Shown piece after piece: positions 7,521 to 16,104 of a DNA stretch of 49,590 nt (the first letter of the stretch is position 1; the number at the start of each line of letters is the position of its first letter). The notes beneath the pieces are model-generated. The model was not told where the DNA came from. It did no database searches and saw nothing but the letters and a program-made list of their open reading frames with translations. Made by a program: the position numbers and the translations under genes. Origin of the DNA: Polaromonas sp. YR568 (GTDB lineage: Bacteria > Pseudomonadota > Gammaproteobacteria > Burkholderiales > Burkholderiaceae_C). Location: positions 1 through 49,590 of the forward strand of contig CAMARI010000003.1 of NCBI GenBank assembly GCA_945860515.1, given 5' to 3'.

Positions 7521-8432
7521 TCATGTGCCCGCATGTAAGCGCAAGCCATCCATAAATGCCTTCAACATGGGTGACTCGGCTGTTTCGCGACGACGAATAA
7601 CGCCGACATTTCCCTCTCTAAGGTAAGGCAAGGGAAGAGGGACGACCTGCTTGAGCGTCTGAAAATAGTGCATCAACTTGGCGGACATAGGGGCGACCAA
7701 ATCACCATCCTGAAGCATGGTCACAATGACGAGCGTTGACCCAGTCTCTACGCGATAACGCGGAGCGGGCTGACCTGCCAAAGCAAGTTCGTGCTCAAGT
7801 TCACGTCGAAGAGGACTGACTTTGGGCGGAATGATCCACGGGAAACGAAGCACATCTGGCCAATCTACTTTTCGTTTTTTGGCCAATGGATGGTTGGTTC
7901 CCACCACCACACGAATTTGCTCCGGGTAAAGGATGTCGCAGCGTACGCCTGCATCAAGTCGTGCCTGGTCGGTGCGGGTAATCACAAGATCTACACGTCC
8001 CTCTTGCAGCTGCGGCAACAAGGTATCAAGTCGATTTTCGATGATATTTAAGTAAGCATCAGGAAATTTCTTCCTGAAATATCCAGCTGCGTGAGGCACC
8101 AGCCCGGTTGCAACTGTTGGTGTGGTGCCGACCACTAAATTACCAGAAGCACCTGTGGACATCAAGCCAATGGTCGCTTGTGTGCGATCAAGTTCCCCGA
8201 TGATGGCTCGGGCATGTGAGACCAGCGCGGTGCAAAATTCGGTGGGCGTTAAACCTCGTGAGTTACGTTTGAAGAGTCTAACGTTCAGGTCTTCCTCCAA
8301 CTCTCCCAACCATTTCGAGAGGCCGGGCTGAGTGACACCCATTTGGCTTGCCGTGTGGCTGATGTTACGGGTCTCGTAAAGTGCAACCAGCAAGTACAAC
8401 TGACGCATCCGAAGTCTTTGAGTCCACTCCAC
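7521..8432 (-). CDS. LysR-family transcriptional regulator
   Basis: This 303-residue regulator has the N-terminal winged helix-turn-helix (LYLLVALYETRNISHTASQMGVTQPGLSKWLGELEE split over about 12-48) and an effector domain starting about residue 90. The start is the GTG at 8432: AAAGGT sits at a proper distance upstream and the MEWTQRLRMRQLYLL N-terminus fits the family. A symmetric T-N11-A site lies immediately upstream at 8448-8472. It precedes the catabolic operon on the same strand and is divergent from the Bug gene at 8660, so it may control either or both, with an aromatic acid or ring-cleavage product as inducer (inference). Confidence 0.92.
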   Translation of the reverse strand: MEWTQRLRMRQLYLLVALYETRNISHTASQMGVTQPGLSKWLGELEEDLNVRLFKRNSRGLTPTEFCTALVSHARAIIGELDRTQATIGLMSTGASGNLVVGTTPTVATGLVPHAAGYFRKKFPDAYLNIIENRLDTLLPQLQEGRVDLVITRTDQARLDAGVRCDILYPEQIRVVVGTNHPLAKKRKVDWPDVLRFPWIIPPKVSPLRRELEHELALAGQPAPRYRVETGSTLVIVTMLQDGDLVAPMSAKLMHYFQTLKQVVPLPLPYLREGNVGVIRRRETAESPMLKAFMDGLRLHAGT

Positions 8433-8447
8433 GTCGACATACCTTTA

Positions 8448-8472
8448 ATATTATGGAAGTAGAAAATAATAT
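8448..8472. promoter_or_regulatory. Candidate LysR operator (ATATTAT-N11-ATAATAT)
   Basis: Two perfectly inverted 7-bp arms, ATATTAT at 8448-8454 and ATAATAT at 8466-8472, are separated by 11 bp, matching the LysR-type T-N11-A rule. The site lies in the divergent region between lysR and the Bug binding-protein gene, right beside the lysR ribosome-binding site, a position suited to autoregulation. AT-rich DNA makes chance symmetry possible. Confidence 0.5.
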
Positions 8473-8659
8473 CATCTAATGTAAATGGTGTCTTGGGGCA
8501 CAATCGGCGTAGGTTGTAATGTGACAATTCTGCGGTGATAGCGATCTTTGCTGTGATACGCGACCTTATTTTTAAGAACTCAGTCAGCATCATCTATCGT
8601 TCAGGTCACCACATCAGTTTGAGGTTATAGATAGTCATTTACGAAATGGAGGGCGCACC

Positions 8660-9625
8660 ATGCGACTGCTTTGGAATGTTTTGCTATTGACGGCTTGCAC
8701 TTTGTCCGGACAGAACGCTTGGTGTCAAACCTATCCGTCGCAGCCCATCAAGCTGGTCATGCCATTTGCCCCTGGTACGGGCGCTGAAGTAGCGCTGCGT
8801 GTGATTGCAGAGCGTCTTGGCAATGCACTTAATCAACCTGTGGTGATTGAAAACCGTCCGGGAGCCGGATCGACCCTCGGTGCGGATCTGGTGGCCAAGT
8901 CCGCGCCAGATGGATACACGCTGGCAGCCTCTTTTAATTCATCGATTGCCCCTGGGCCTTTGATGTATGCGAAGCTTCCTTACGACCCGATCAAGAGCTT
9001 TCATCACATCGCACTGGTCGGCGTTTATCCCCAATACGTGATTGTAAAAACCGACCACCCAGCTCAAACAATGCGGGAGCTCTTGGCCATAGTCAAGGCC
9101 AAGCCAGGGACTGTGAATTACGCGTCTGCGGGCGTTGGGACGTCAGGTTTCCTGGCGGCTGAACTGCTCAAGCAAACGCTTGGCTTGAATATGACCCACA
9201 TCCCCTACAAGGGCCCCTCTCCGGCCATTGCCGATTTGTTGGGCGGTCGGCTGGACATGGTTTTGACGGCAAGTGCGTCTGAGCTGGTTAAGGCCGGTAA
9301 AGTTAGGGTTCTGGCCGTGACGAGCGCCAAGCGCATGCCTGCATTTCCTGACGTCCCCACCTTGGATGAAATTGCCCCTGGTGTGCAGGCGGTTTCGTGG
9401 CTTGGCATTTCTGCGCCGGCGCAAACGCCGCGAGCGATCACTTCTCGCATCGAAAAAGAGTTGCTTGCTATTTTGAATACGCCAGAAATGCAAGCCCGTT
9501 TATCTGACCCGGTTGTCGGCATGTCTCCCATGGCGCTCGGGCCAGACAAGTTTTTAGAGTTCATCCAAAACGAAATTCGGGTCTGGTCACCCGTGATCAA
9601 GTTAGGCAATATACGTGTGGACTGA
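8660..9625 (+). CDS. Bug/TctC-family periplasmic substrate-binding protein
   Basis: The 321-residue protein has a signal peptide (about 1-22, ending NAWCQ before TYPSQPIKLVMPFAPG) and typical Bug motifs: VVIENRPGAGSTLGAD, KSAPDGYTL, THIPYKGPSPAIADLLGGRLD and FPDVPTLDE. Such proteins bind carboxylates for tripartite tricarboxylate transporters. No TctA or TctB membrane gene is nearby, the common orphan state in Burkholderiales. It is divergent from the LysR gene, whose candidate operator lies about 190 bp upstream, so its ligand may be linked to the operon at 833-7327. Ligand unknown. A GGAGG-like sequence before the ATG supports the start. Confidence 0.92.
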   Translation: MRLLWNVLLLTACTLSGQNAWCQTYPSQPIKLVMPFAPGTGAEVALRVIAERLGNALNQPVVIENRPGAGSTLGADLVAKSAPDGYTLAASFNSSIAPGPLMYAKLPYDPIKSFHHIALVGVYPQYVIVKTDHPAQTMRELLAIVKAKPGTVNYASAGVGTSGFLAAELLKQTLGLNMTHIPYKGPSPAIADLLGGRLDMVLTASASELVKAGKVRVLAVTSAKRMPAFPDVPTLDEIAPGVQAVSWLGISAPAQTPRAITSRIEKELLAILNTPEMQARLSDPVVGMSPMALGPDKFLEFIQNEIRVWSPVIKLGNIRVD

Positions 9626-9655
9626 TCAACTGCAATGACAAAGCGTGATGCGGTC

Positions 9656-10432
9656 TTATGGCATGTAAGTGCCGCCGTTGACATGCAGTGTCTGCCCCGT
9701 CATGTAGGCGGCCGCTTCAGACAACAGAAACATCACCGGCCCAACGATGTCCTTGGGTACTGCAATTCGCCCCAAAGGGACAACTTGACCATAACTGGCC
9801 GTGTCCAAACTAGAAGCTCTTTGCTCGTCGGATCTGCCGGTGCCACCTCGCAAAAATGCAGTGTCTACTGCGCCCGGAGCAACAGCGTTGACCCTCACAG
9901 AGGGGGAATTTTCAAGAGCCAACTGTTTGGTCAACAAGATAATCCCGGCCTTGGCCGGTCCATAGGCTCCGAAGTTGGGCCGAGCCCATGCACCCAGACC
10001 CGAGGCAATATGCACCAGGCTCGCTCGGTCCGATCGGTGCAGCAAGGGCAGGACCGAACGTGAAATATAAAACGCAGCGTCAAGGTTGCCATGAATCACG
10101 TCCTGCCACGTTTCTAGGGAAGTGCTTGCCAAACTTTGTGGCGCAGCCATGAAACCAACCAAGTTGACGCATGCATCGATTCCTCCAAGCAGTTGTGCGG
10201 CTTGCGTCATGGCGCGTTCGACGGAGTCGGGATCTTTCGCATCAAGAGAAAAATGTTCAACGCCTTCAACGCGGTAACGTTCAATGGATTCAGGAAGATC
10301 AAGTATCGTGACATGCATTTTCTGTCGCAGTGCCTCAAGGGCTAAGGCTCGCCCGATACCGCCACATCCTCCCACAATGACAAGTTTCAAATATGGCCGG
10401 ATGGTTAGATCGTTTATTAACGAAGGATTCAT
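9656..10432 (-). CDS. Short-chain dehydrogenase/reductase (SDR)
   Basis: The 258-residue Rossmann-fold oxidoreductase shows the cofactor motif GGCGGIGRA (about 21-29), CVNLVG in place of the usual NNAG, the catalytic Ser in HIASGLG, and YGPAK (Tyr-x-x-x-Lys). The C-terminal HVNGGTYMP tail is classical. An Asp in TILDLPES after strand beta-2 suggests NAD preference. It converges on the Bug gene (30 bp apart, no clear terminator) and is divergent from the liv operon at 10569. It may oxidise an alcohol intermediate of the compound imported by that transporter (inference). Confidence 0.88.
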   Translation of the reverse strand: MNPSLINDLTIRPYLKLVIVGGCGGIGRALALEALRQKMHVTILDLPESIERYRVEGVEHFSLDAKDPDSVERAMTQAAQLLGGIDACVNLVGFMAAPQSLASTSLETWQDVIHGNLDAAFYISRSVLPLLHRSDRASLVHIASGLGAWARPNFGAYGPAKAGIILLTKQLALENSPSVRVNAVAPGAVDTAFLRGGTGRSDEQRASSLDTASYGQVVPLGRIAVPKDIVGPVMFLLSEAAAYMTGQTLHVNGGTYMP

Positions 10433-10568
10433 TCAAATTTCTCCAGTTGTTGACCAGGTTTAACAAACAATCAGAGCAAGTGGGCCCGCTGCAAAGTTGC
10501 AAATAGCGTAAATACCAATGCAGACCACATGCACTATGAGTAAGAGTAAATTAACTTAAAACCCGATC

Positions 10569-11483
10569 ATGCAGTTTTTACAGCAAATCATTAACGGTCT
10601 GATGTTAGGCGGCATTCTTGCCTTTGTGGCGGTGGCTTTCACGCTCACCATCGGAATGTTAAATTTTTTAAATTTCACGATTCCGGCTCTTTTCATGATC
10701 GCTGGCATGGTGACTTGGGCCCTGTCGTCATCGGGGTCTAACTTGCTGGGCTGGGGATGGCATTGGGCTTGGGCTGCAACTGTCGGAATTGGCTTTGCCG
10801 TGCTGGCCTCACTGCTGATCGAGCGCTTTACTTACCGTTACATGAAGGCTCGTTTTGGCGACGCAACTGAGCATGCCTTGCCGCTCGTGAGCTCGTTGGG
10901 TTTTCTTATTTTCTTCGAGCATTTGGCAGCATCCATCTGGGGCAGTGATCCACAGCGGTTTGAACTTCCCTTCATGGACACGAATTTGCGATTCGGAGGA
11001 CTGATTGTTGGTATTCCGCATTTGATTAGTTTGGTTCTTGCCATTGTCCTTGTCGCGGGCCTTAACACCTTGCTGGTACGCACCAAGGTGGGCAGAGCAT
11101 TGCGTGCGATTGCTGAAAATCCGAATGCCTCAACCTTGATGGGGGTCGAGGTGCAGCATATTGTTCCGGTGGTCTTTGTCATTGCTGGGACACTTTCTGG
11201 CTTCGCCGGTATTCTTTATGCGGCAAGCTACGGCACGGTCACGCCTTTTATGGGAGATGCGATCGCCACAGATGCCATTGCGGCTATGGTGTTAGGCGGG
11301 CTGGGCAATATCTGGGGTGCCATCGCTGGGGGTTTGCTCGTCGGCTTAGTCAAAATTTTGGCGATCAGTACCTTCGGCGCTGAGATAGAGAAAATTCCGG
11401 TGTGGGGACTGCTTTTGGTGATACTGGTCATTCGACCTTCGGGATTGTTCGGTCACACCAACATCGGCAAAGGCAAATTCTGA
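10569..11483 (+). CDS. livH: Branched-chain/aromatic acid ABC transporter permease LivH
   Basis: The 304-residue inner-membrane protein has about eight hydrophobic segments and begins MQFLQQIINGLMLGGILAFV, the usual LivH start. The motif AENPNASTLMGVEVQHI is the cytoplasmic coupling loop that contacts the ATPases, and AMVLGGLGNIWGAIAGG is conserved near the end. It opens an operon with livM, livG, livF and a binding-protein gene. Its stop overlaps the livM start (TGATG). The operon lacks amino-acid genes and lies among catabolic genes, so an aromatic or dicarboxylic acid is as likely a substrate as leucine. Confidence 0.9.
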   Translation: MQFLQQIINGLMLGGILAFVAVAFTLTIGMLNFLNFTIPALFMIAGMVTWALSSSGSNLLGWGWHWAWAATVGIGFAVLASLLIERFTYRYMKARFGDATEHALPLVSSLGFLIFFEHLAASIWGSDPQRFELPFMDTNLRFGGLIVGIPHLISLVLAIVLVAGLNTLLVRTKVGRALRAIAENPNASTLMGVEVQHIVPVVFVIAGTLSGFAGILYAASYGTVTPFMGDAIATDAIAAMVLGGLGNIWGAIAGGLLVGLVKILAISTFGAEIEKIPVWGLLLVILVIRPSGLFGHTNIGKGKF

Positions 11484-12379
11484 TGTCCGGCTATGTCAGT
11501 GGTTTGCTTGCCGTGTTTGCGATCAATACAGTTATTGCATACTCTGTTTTTATTCCCGCTTCTGCAGGTTTATTGAATCTGGGTGCTGCTGGTTTTGTTT
11601 TAGTGGGTGGTTATACGGCCGGAGTCCTGACATCGCAGTTTGAATTTCCCCTTTGGTTTGCGGTCATGCTGGGCTCTGCTTTGGCCGGTGTCGTCGCCTT
11701 CTTGATTTCATGGCCCATTTTGCGGACGCGCGGCGTTTACATGGTTCTGGCGACGTTTGCATTTGCCGAGGTTGTGGCTGGAGTCTTGCTCAATATTCCT
11801 GCTCTGGGCGGTGCGGCAGGTTTGTCGGTGATGGCCTATGCCGGCCTGCAAACCGTTTTGCCGGTGACACTGGCCGTTGTTGTCTTTGTTGCTTGGTTGA
11901 TGTCAACCCGCTTTGGTTTGTCTGTGCGCGCCATCCATGACGATGAAAGCGTGGCTCACCTGTTTGGCGTGAACTTGCGCGCGACTCAGGTGACTGCGCT
12001 GACCATCGGCGGCGCCATCGGCGGCATGGGGGGGGCTTTGCTGGTTCACCAGTTCAACTTTATCGACGTGCAATCCACGGGTGTATTGTTCAGTATTTAC
12101 GTGCTGCTGTATGTGCTGATGGGGGGAACCCAAACGGTATGGGGCCCCATTTTTGGTGCGGCATTCTTCACTTTGGCGCCCGAGGCTCTGCGCACTGTAT
12201 CGCAGTTCAGCCCAGCGCTGAAGTTTCTCGAGAATGGACGCTACATGGTTTTCGGTATTGCCGTGGTGCTGCTCATGATGTGGCGGCCTCAAGGTGTGAT
12301 CACACGCACGATGCTTGAGCGCATACGCGCCTCTCTGTCCCTTTCGCCGTTAGACAGAAGCAAGAGGGCCGGGTCATGA
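11483..12379 (+). CDS. livM: ABC transporter permease LivM
   Basis: Read from the ATG at 11483, overlapping the livH TGA, the protein has 298 residues and multiple membrane spans. The open frame extends upstream into livH but that part is not a credible membrane N-terminus. LivM hallmarks are ASAGLLNLGAAGFVLVGGY near the start, RTRGVYMVLATFAFAEV, the coupling loop AIHDDESVAHLFGVN, and MGGTQTVWGPIFGAAF. It forms the second half of the membrane channel with LivH. Its end overlaps livG by 4 bp (ATGA). Confidence 0.9.
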   Translation: MSGYVSGLLAVFAINTVIAYSVFIPASAGLLNLGAAGFVLVGGYTAGVLTSQFEFPLWFAVMLGSALAGVVAFLISWPILRTRGVYMVLATFAFAEVVAGVLLNIPALGGAAGLSVMAYAGLQTVLPVTLAVVVFVAWLMSTRFGLSVRAIHDDESVAHLFGVNLRATQVTALTIGGAIGGMGGALLVHQFNFIDVQSTGVLFSIYVLLYVLMGGTQTVWGPIFGAAFFTLAPEALRTVSQFSPALKFLENGRYMVFGIAVVLLMMWRPQGVITRTMLERIRASLSLSPLDRSKRAGS

Positions 12380-13137
12380 GCGCAGCGCTGCAACTTTCCG
12401 GTGTGAGCAAGTCGTTTGGAGGCCTGAAAGTTATTGATGACGTCAGCTTCGATGTCAGGCGTGGCAGCAGAACAGCCTTGATTGGTCCGAACGGAGCGGG
12501 GAAGTCGACTATTTTCAACTTGGTTTCTGGCGTTTACCCGATAGACGCTGGACGCATTGTGGCCGATGGGCATGACATCACACACATGTCCGTTGCCAAG
12601 CGGGTGGGTCATGGGGTGGCACGTTCATTTCAAAATATTCGTCTTATGCCGCATTTGTCGACCATTGAAAACGTGATGCTTGGCGAGCACCATTACAGCT
12701 CGCCGTTCGCGCTGGCCCGTGGGACAAAAGCCTCAGAAAATGCACGAGCTGCTTTGGCCGATGCAGGCCTGGGAACTTATCCCGGCCAGGTCGTCGCTGA
12801 CTTGCCCTACGGCATTCAAAAACGAATTGAGGTGGTACGGGCCATCATGGCTAGACCCAGTATTTTGCTGCTCGATGAGCCTGCCGCAGGCCTTAACAGT
12901 GCAGAGACTGTTGAACTCAGGTTGCTGCTGGAGCGTCTTTCAAACACAGGTATGACGCTGTTCGTGGTCGAGCACGACATGCCTTTTGTTCGCAACCTCT
13001 GCGACCACGTGGTGGTCCTTAATTTCGGTCAGAAAATTTTTGAAGGTACTCCCGATGCGGTTCACCGGGACCCCGGCGTAATGGAAGCCTATCTGGGAAC
13101 ACCGGCCCCTCTGCCAGGAGTTGTTCATGCTGCTTGA
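12376..13137 (+). CDS. livG: ABC transporter ATP-binding protein LivG
   Basis: The 253-residue ATPase has Walker A GPNGAGKST (about 37-45), a Q-loop in ARSFQNIRL, the LivG-type signature LPYGIQKRIEVVRAI in place of canonical LSGGQ, Walker B SILLLDEPAAGLN and the switch His in VVEHDM. It powers the LivHM channel together with LivF. It overlaps livM by 4 bp and livF by 11 bp, so the operon is translated as a coupled unit. Confidence 0.9.
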   Translation: MSAALQLSGVSKSFGGLKVIDDVSFDVRRGSRTALIGPNGAGKSTIFNLVSGVYPIDAGRIVADGHDITHMSVAKRVGHGVARSFQNIRLMPHLSTIENVMLGEHHYSSPFALARGTKASENARAALADAGLGTYPGQVVADLPYGIQKRIEVVRAIMARPSILLLDEPAAGLNSAETVELRLLLERLSNTGMTLFVVEHDMPFVRNLCDHVVVLNFGQKIFEGTPDAVHRDPGVMEAYLGTPAPLPGVVHAA

Positions 13138-13828
13138 AGCGCGCGGACTGCAGGTGACGTATGGCCCCACTGAGGCTGTCAAGGATATGTCTCTTCATAT
13201 CGCCGAGGGTGAAATCGTGACGGTGCTTGGAGCCAATGGCGCTGGAAAAACATCCTTGCTCAAGGCTCTGCAAGGCGTCGTCAAACCGTCTCGCGGCGAA
13301 GTATTTTTCAAAGCCCAATCGGTGATCCGGCAAAGCGCTGCTTGGCGCGTGGGACAAGGTTTGGTCCTGGTGCCGGAAGGTCGACAAATCTTTGTCAGCC
13401 TCACGGTTCACGACAACCTGCTGATGGGCGCTTACACGCGAACAGACAACCCCGAACGTGAGATAGAGGCGATCTACGACCGTTTTCCTAACTTGGCGAA
13501 ACGTCGCCACATGCTCGCGTCAGTGCTGTCCGGCGGAGAGCAACAAATGTTGGCTATCGGTCGGGCTTTGCTGAGTAGGCCCGCTTTGATGATGCTCGAT
13601 GAGCCTTCATTGGGATTAAGCCCCTTGCTGGTTCAATCCTTGTTTGCACTGATCAAAGACTTGCACCGCGGCGGGCTGTCTATCTTGCTCGTCGAGCAAA
13701 ACACACACATGGCTTTGGCTACCGCCCACAGGGCCTATGTGCTTGAACTAGGGCGGCTGGTTTTGGAAGGCAGCACCAGCGAGTTGGCATCAGACCCTCG
13801 CATGGCGGCGGCTTATCTGGGTAGTTAA
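13127..13828 (+). CDS. livF: ABC transporter ATP-binding protein LivF
   Basis: The ATG at 13127 (MLLEARGLQVTYG) is preceded by AGGAG at 13116-13120 and is a better start than the TTG two codons earlier. The 233-residue ATPase has Walker A GANGAGKTS, signature LSGGEQQMLAIGRAL, Walker B LMMLDEPSLGLSP and switch His within LLVEQNTHMAL. It is the second nucleotide-binding subunit of this transporter. The binding-protein gene follows 15 bp later. Confidence 0.9.
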   Translation: MLLEARGLQVTYGPTEAVKDMSLHIAEGEIVTVLGANGAGKTSLLKALQGVVKPSRGEVFFKAQSVIRQSAAWRVGQGLVLVPEGRQIFVSLTVHDNLLMGAYTRTDNPEREIEAIYDRFPNLAKRRHMLASVLSGGEQQMLAIGRALLSRPALMMLDEPSLGLSPLLVQSLFALIKDLHRGGLSILLVEQNTHMALATAHRAYVLELGRLVLEGSTSELASDPRMAAAYLGS

Positions 13829-13843
13829 ACAAAGGGGTTTTCA

Positions 13844-15016
13844 ATGAAAATGCGCTTCTTTCTTGGTTATGTAGTCGGCTGTGTGGCACTGCCTGTGATG
13901 TCACAAGAGTTGGTTTTGGGCTTGTCCCATGCAAAAACTGGACGCTATGCCAGTGTCGGGGTGGGTACCGAAATCGCGGTCGATATTGCCGTGGCTGAAA
14001 TCAATGCCGCCGGCGGTATCAATGGCAGGAAACTCCGGGTTGAAAAATTTGATACGGGTGGAGAAGCTAAGAATGCACAGATCGCGGTGCAAAAATTTGT
14101 TGAAGACACCAAGGCCCTAGGTATCATTGGCCCATTCTCCAGTCAGGAAGCCCAAGTCGCCTTTGCTGCTGGTGAACGACTTGAAATCGTGCAAATTCCA
14201 AATGCTGCTACAGCCCCCGGTTTAACCAAAGACCGTAAATGGGCCTTCCGCGTTACTGAAGATGAAGGCAAGCAGTTTGGGCGTCTGCTCAAGACAATGG
14301 CCGTCAAGGGTGGCATCAGCAACAAGACTGCTGCCGTGATGTTCCCAAGTGATGAATTCGTGGGCAAGTCCTTGGCCACTTGGATGCCTAATTTACTGGA
14401 GGCCAATGGCTGGAAGATGGTCATACCAGCAGAAGGCTTCCCGACCAACGCCACTGATTTATCCCCGCATATCACCAAGCTGAAGGGCATTTCTCCAGGT
14501 GTTTTTGCTTTCGCTGGTTTGCCCGAAGGTACTGCCAAAGTGATGAAGGAACTGCGTCGTCAGGGTCATACCAGCACGCTGATTGGTGGACAAATTTTTG
14601 CTGATCCTGACATTGGAAAAGTCTTAGGCTCGGACGGTGAGGACGCAACTTATGTGTCTTGGTACTGGTGGGACGCGAACGACCGGACCCGCCAGTTTGA
14701 AAAGAAATTTTTGGATGAAGCCAAGAAACGTGGGGTCAACAAATCCGGCGCTCATCACGTTGACGCTTCAGCCTACGATATTGTTTATGTCTACGCTGAC
14801 TCCATTCGTCGTGCGAACGTGACAGGGGATGCTGCCAAGGTCAAGGCTGAAAGAACCGCTATTCGCGACAACTTGATGGCCACCAACATCAATGGCGTTA
14901 ACGGCAAAATCTGCTTCAGTCAGGACCGTGATTCAGAATTGCCGGCTTACATTATTCGCCTCAAGAATGGTCAGCGCACATTGCTTGATTCGCATGCACC
15001 AGATGTTTGCAAGTAA
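13844..15016 (+). CDS. Periplasmic branched-chain/aromatic acid-type binding protein
   Basis: The 390-residue type I periplasmic binding protein has a signal peptide (about 1-20, cut near VMSQ/E) followed by LVLGLSHAKTGRYASVGVGTE. Family features are AVAEINAAGGINGRKLR, a GIIGPFSSQEAQVAF ligand loop and YDIVYVYADSIRRA in lobe 2. AAAGGGG stands before the ATG. Position as last gene of livHMGF identifies it as the receptor. Relatives bind leucine, amides, or aromatic carboxylates; the ligand cannot be fixed from sequence. A strong palindromic terminator follows. Confidence 0.9.
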   Translation: MKMRFFLGYVVGCVALPVMSQELVLGLSHAKTGRYASVGVGTEIAVDIAVAEINAAGGINGRKLRVEKFDTGGEAKNAQIAVQKFVEDTKALGIIGPFSSQEAQVAFAAGERLEIVQIPNAATAPGLTKDRKWAFRVTEDEGKQFGRLLKTMAVKGGISNKTAAVMFPSDEFVGKSLATWMPNLLEANGWKMVIPAEGFPTNATDLSPHITKLKGISPGVFAFAGLPEGTAKVMKELRRQGHTSTLIGGQIFADPDIGKVLGSDGEDATYVSWYWWDANDRTRQFEKKFLDEAKKRGVNKSGAHHVDASAYDIVYVYADSIRRANVTGDAAKVKAERTAIRDNLMATNINGVNGKICFSQDRDSELPAYIIRLKNGQRTLLDSHAPDVCK

Positions 15017-15024
15017 GCAGTCTG

Positions 15025-15052
15025 AAAAAACGGAGCCGCGGCTCCGTTTTTT
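15025..15052. terminator. Bidirectional rho-independent terminator
   Basis: A perfect 28-bp palindrome: AAAAAACGGAGC and its complement GCTCCGTTTTTT flank a CGCG-containing centre. It gives a GC stem with a T6 tail on either strand. It lies between the plus-strand binding-protein gene (stop 15016) and the minus-strand hydrolase gene (stop 15095), so it ends both transcripts. Confidence 0.9.
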
Positions 15053-15094
15053 CTGTTTGGACTGGCAAGGGTCAAGGCGGGTGCGGTGGCGTGC

Positions 15095-15997
15095 TCAACT
15101 TATATGACCGGTGTGGTTTTCTAGATACCAGGACGATAGTTCTTCGCGCGTTGTCCACCACACGTCAGGGTGACTCTTCGCATGGGCTAAAAAATCACGG
15201 AAACACGGCATACGGTGGGCGTGCCCGGATACGTGAGGATGCAAGCCAACGTTCATGAGCCTGCCGCTTTCAGCCCCTTCCTTGTAAAGCTCGTCAAATT
15301 GATCCTTGAGCATTCGGGCTGCATCCCAGGTCGACATGGCACGGCGGTGAAAAAATGTGAAATCATTGATCTCGATGCTGTAAGGTACGTTAACAATGGG
15401 ACCAGATGGTGTCTGAATCAGGTAGGGCTGATCGTCGTTCATGTAGTCGCAAAAAAATTGCAATCCTTGTTCGGCCACCAAGTCAGGCGTATTGGGTGTT
15501 CCTCTAAGGGACGAAGACAACCAGCCTTTAGCTTTGCGCCCGACCGATTTTTCATACACAGCCAAAGTAGCGGCAATCAGTTCCCGCTCCTTCGCAATGT
15601 CGAAAGTGTGGCGCGTCAGCAGTTCGCCTTGTTCGTAGTTGTGCGCTACGATTTCCCAGTTCCTATCGTTGGCATATTGAATAATTTCTGGCCGCTCAAG
15701 CGCCGTCTTGGCGTTGATGGTGATAGAGAAAGGAGCCCCCATCTCCTCGAACAGCTTGAACATTCGCCAAACGCCAACACGCTGTCCATATTCCCGCCAG
15801 GTGAAATTGGGGAAATCAGCCACATTACCGGGCAGAGAGTCCGGCAGCATCGGTGGACCACCAGCGTAATAGGGCTCGCTGGTATCTTTGGTCAGGTCCC
15901 AGTACTCACAATTCATGGTCATGATGAGTGCAAGTTTTTTCCCGTTCGGAAAGCGCAGCGGTTTGCGATTGATGATGGGTGACCATGAATAGTGCAA
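15095..15997 (-). CDS. Polysaccharide-deacetylase-family (PuuE-like) hydrolase
   Basis: The 300-residue protein belongs to the NodB/PuuE carbohydrate esterase 4 fold, which in this branch includes allantoinase-like and imidase-like C-N hydrolases. Seen are TMNCEYWDL at the metal-site position of the usual TFDDG-type motif, VAHNYEQGELLTRH where metal His residues sit, LRGTPNTPDLVAEQG, and GLHPHVSGHAHR near the end. There is no signal peptide. Translation probably begins at a TTG (15997) preceded by GGAG seven bases upstream; no suitable ATG lies near. Placement beside a Liv transporter and an SDR suggests breakdown of an imported amide or cyclic imide, but the reaction is not determinable. Confidence 0.78.
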   Translation of the reverse strand: MHYSWSPIINRKPLRFPNGKKLALIMTMNCEYWDLTKDTSEPYYAGGPPMLPDSLPGNVADFPNFTWREYGQRVGVWRMFKLFEEMGAPFSITINAKTALERPEIIQYANDRNWEIVAHNYEQGELLTRHTFDIAKERELIAATLAVYEKSVGRKAKGWLSSSLRGTPNTPDLVAEQGLQFFCDYMNDDQPYLIQTPSGPIVNVPYSIEINDFTFFHRRAMSTWDAARMLKDQFDELYKEGAESGRLMNVGLHPHVSGHAHRMPCFRDFLAHAKSHPDVWWTTREELSSWYLENHTGHIS

Positions 15998-16104
15998 GAT
16001 AGAACTCCAGAGTAAGGTTTGAAAAATGAGTCTTCCTGTGTCACAAATGTAGACGCAGATTTATTGAGTTTCAGTGCGGCTTTAACCAAATCAAGGAAAT
16101 CTTA

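Noticed and set aside
11402-11482. Upstream extension of the livM frame into livH
   Set aside because: The ATG at 11483 overlaps the livH stop and yields the correct N-terminal membrane segment.
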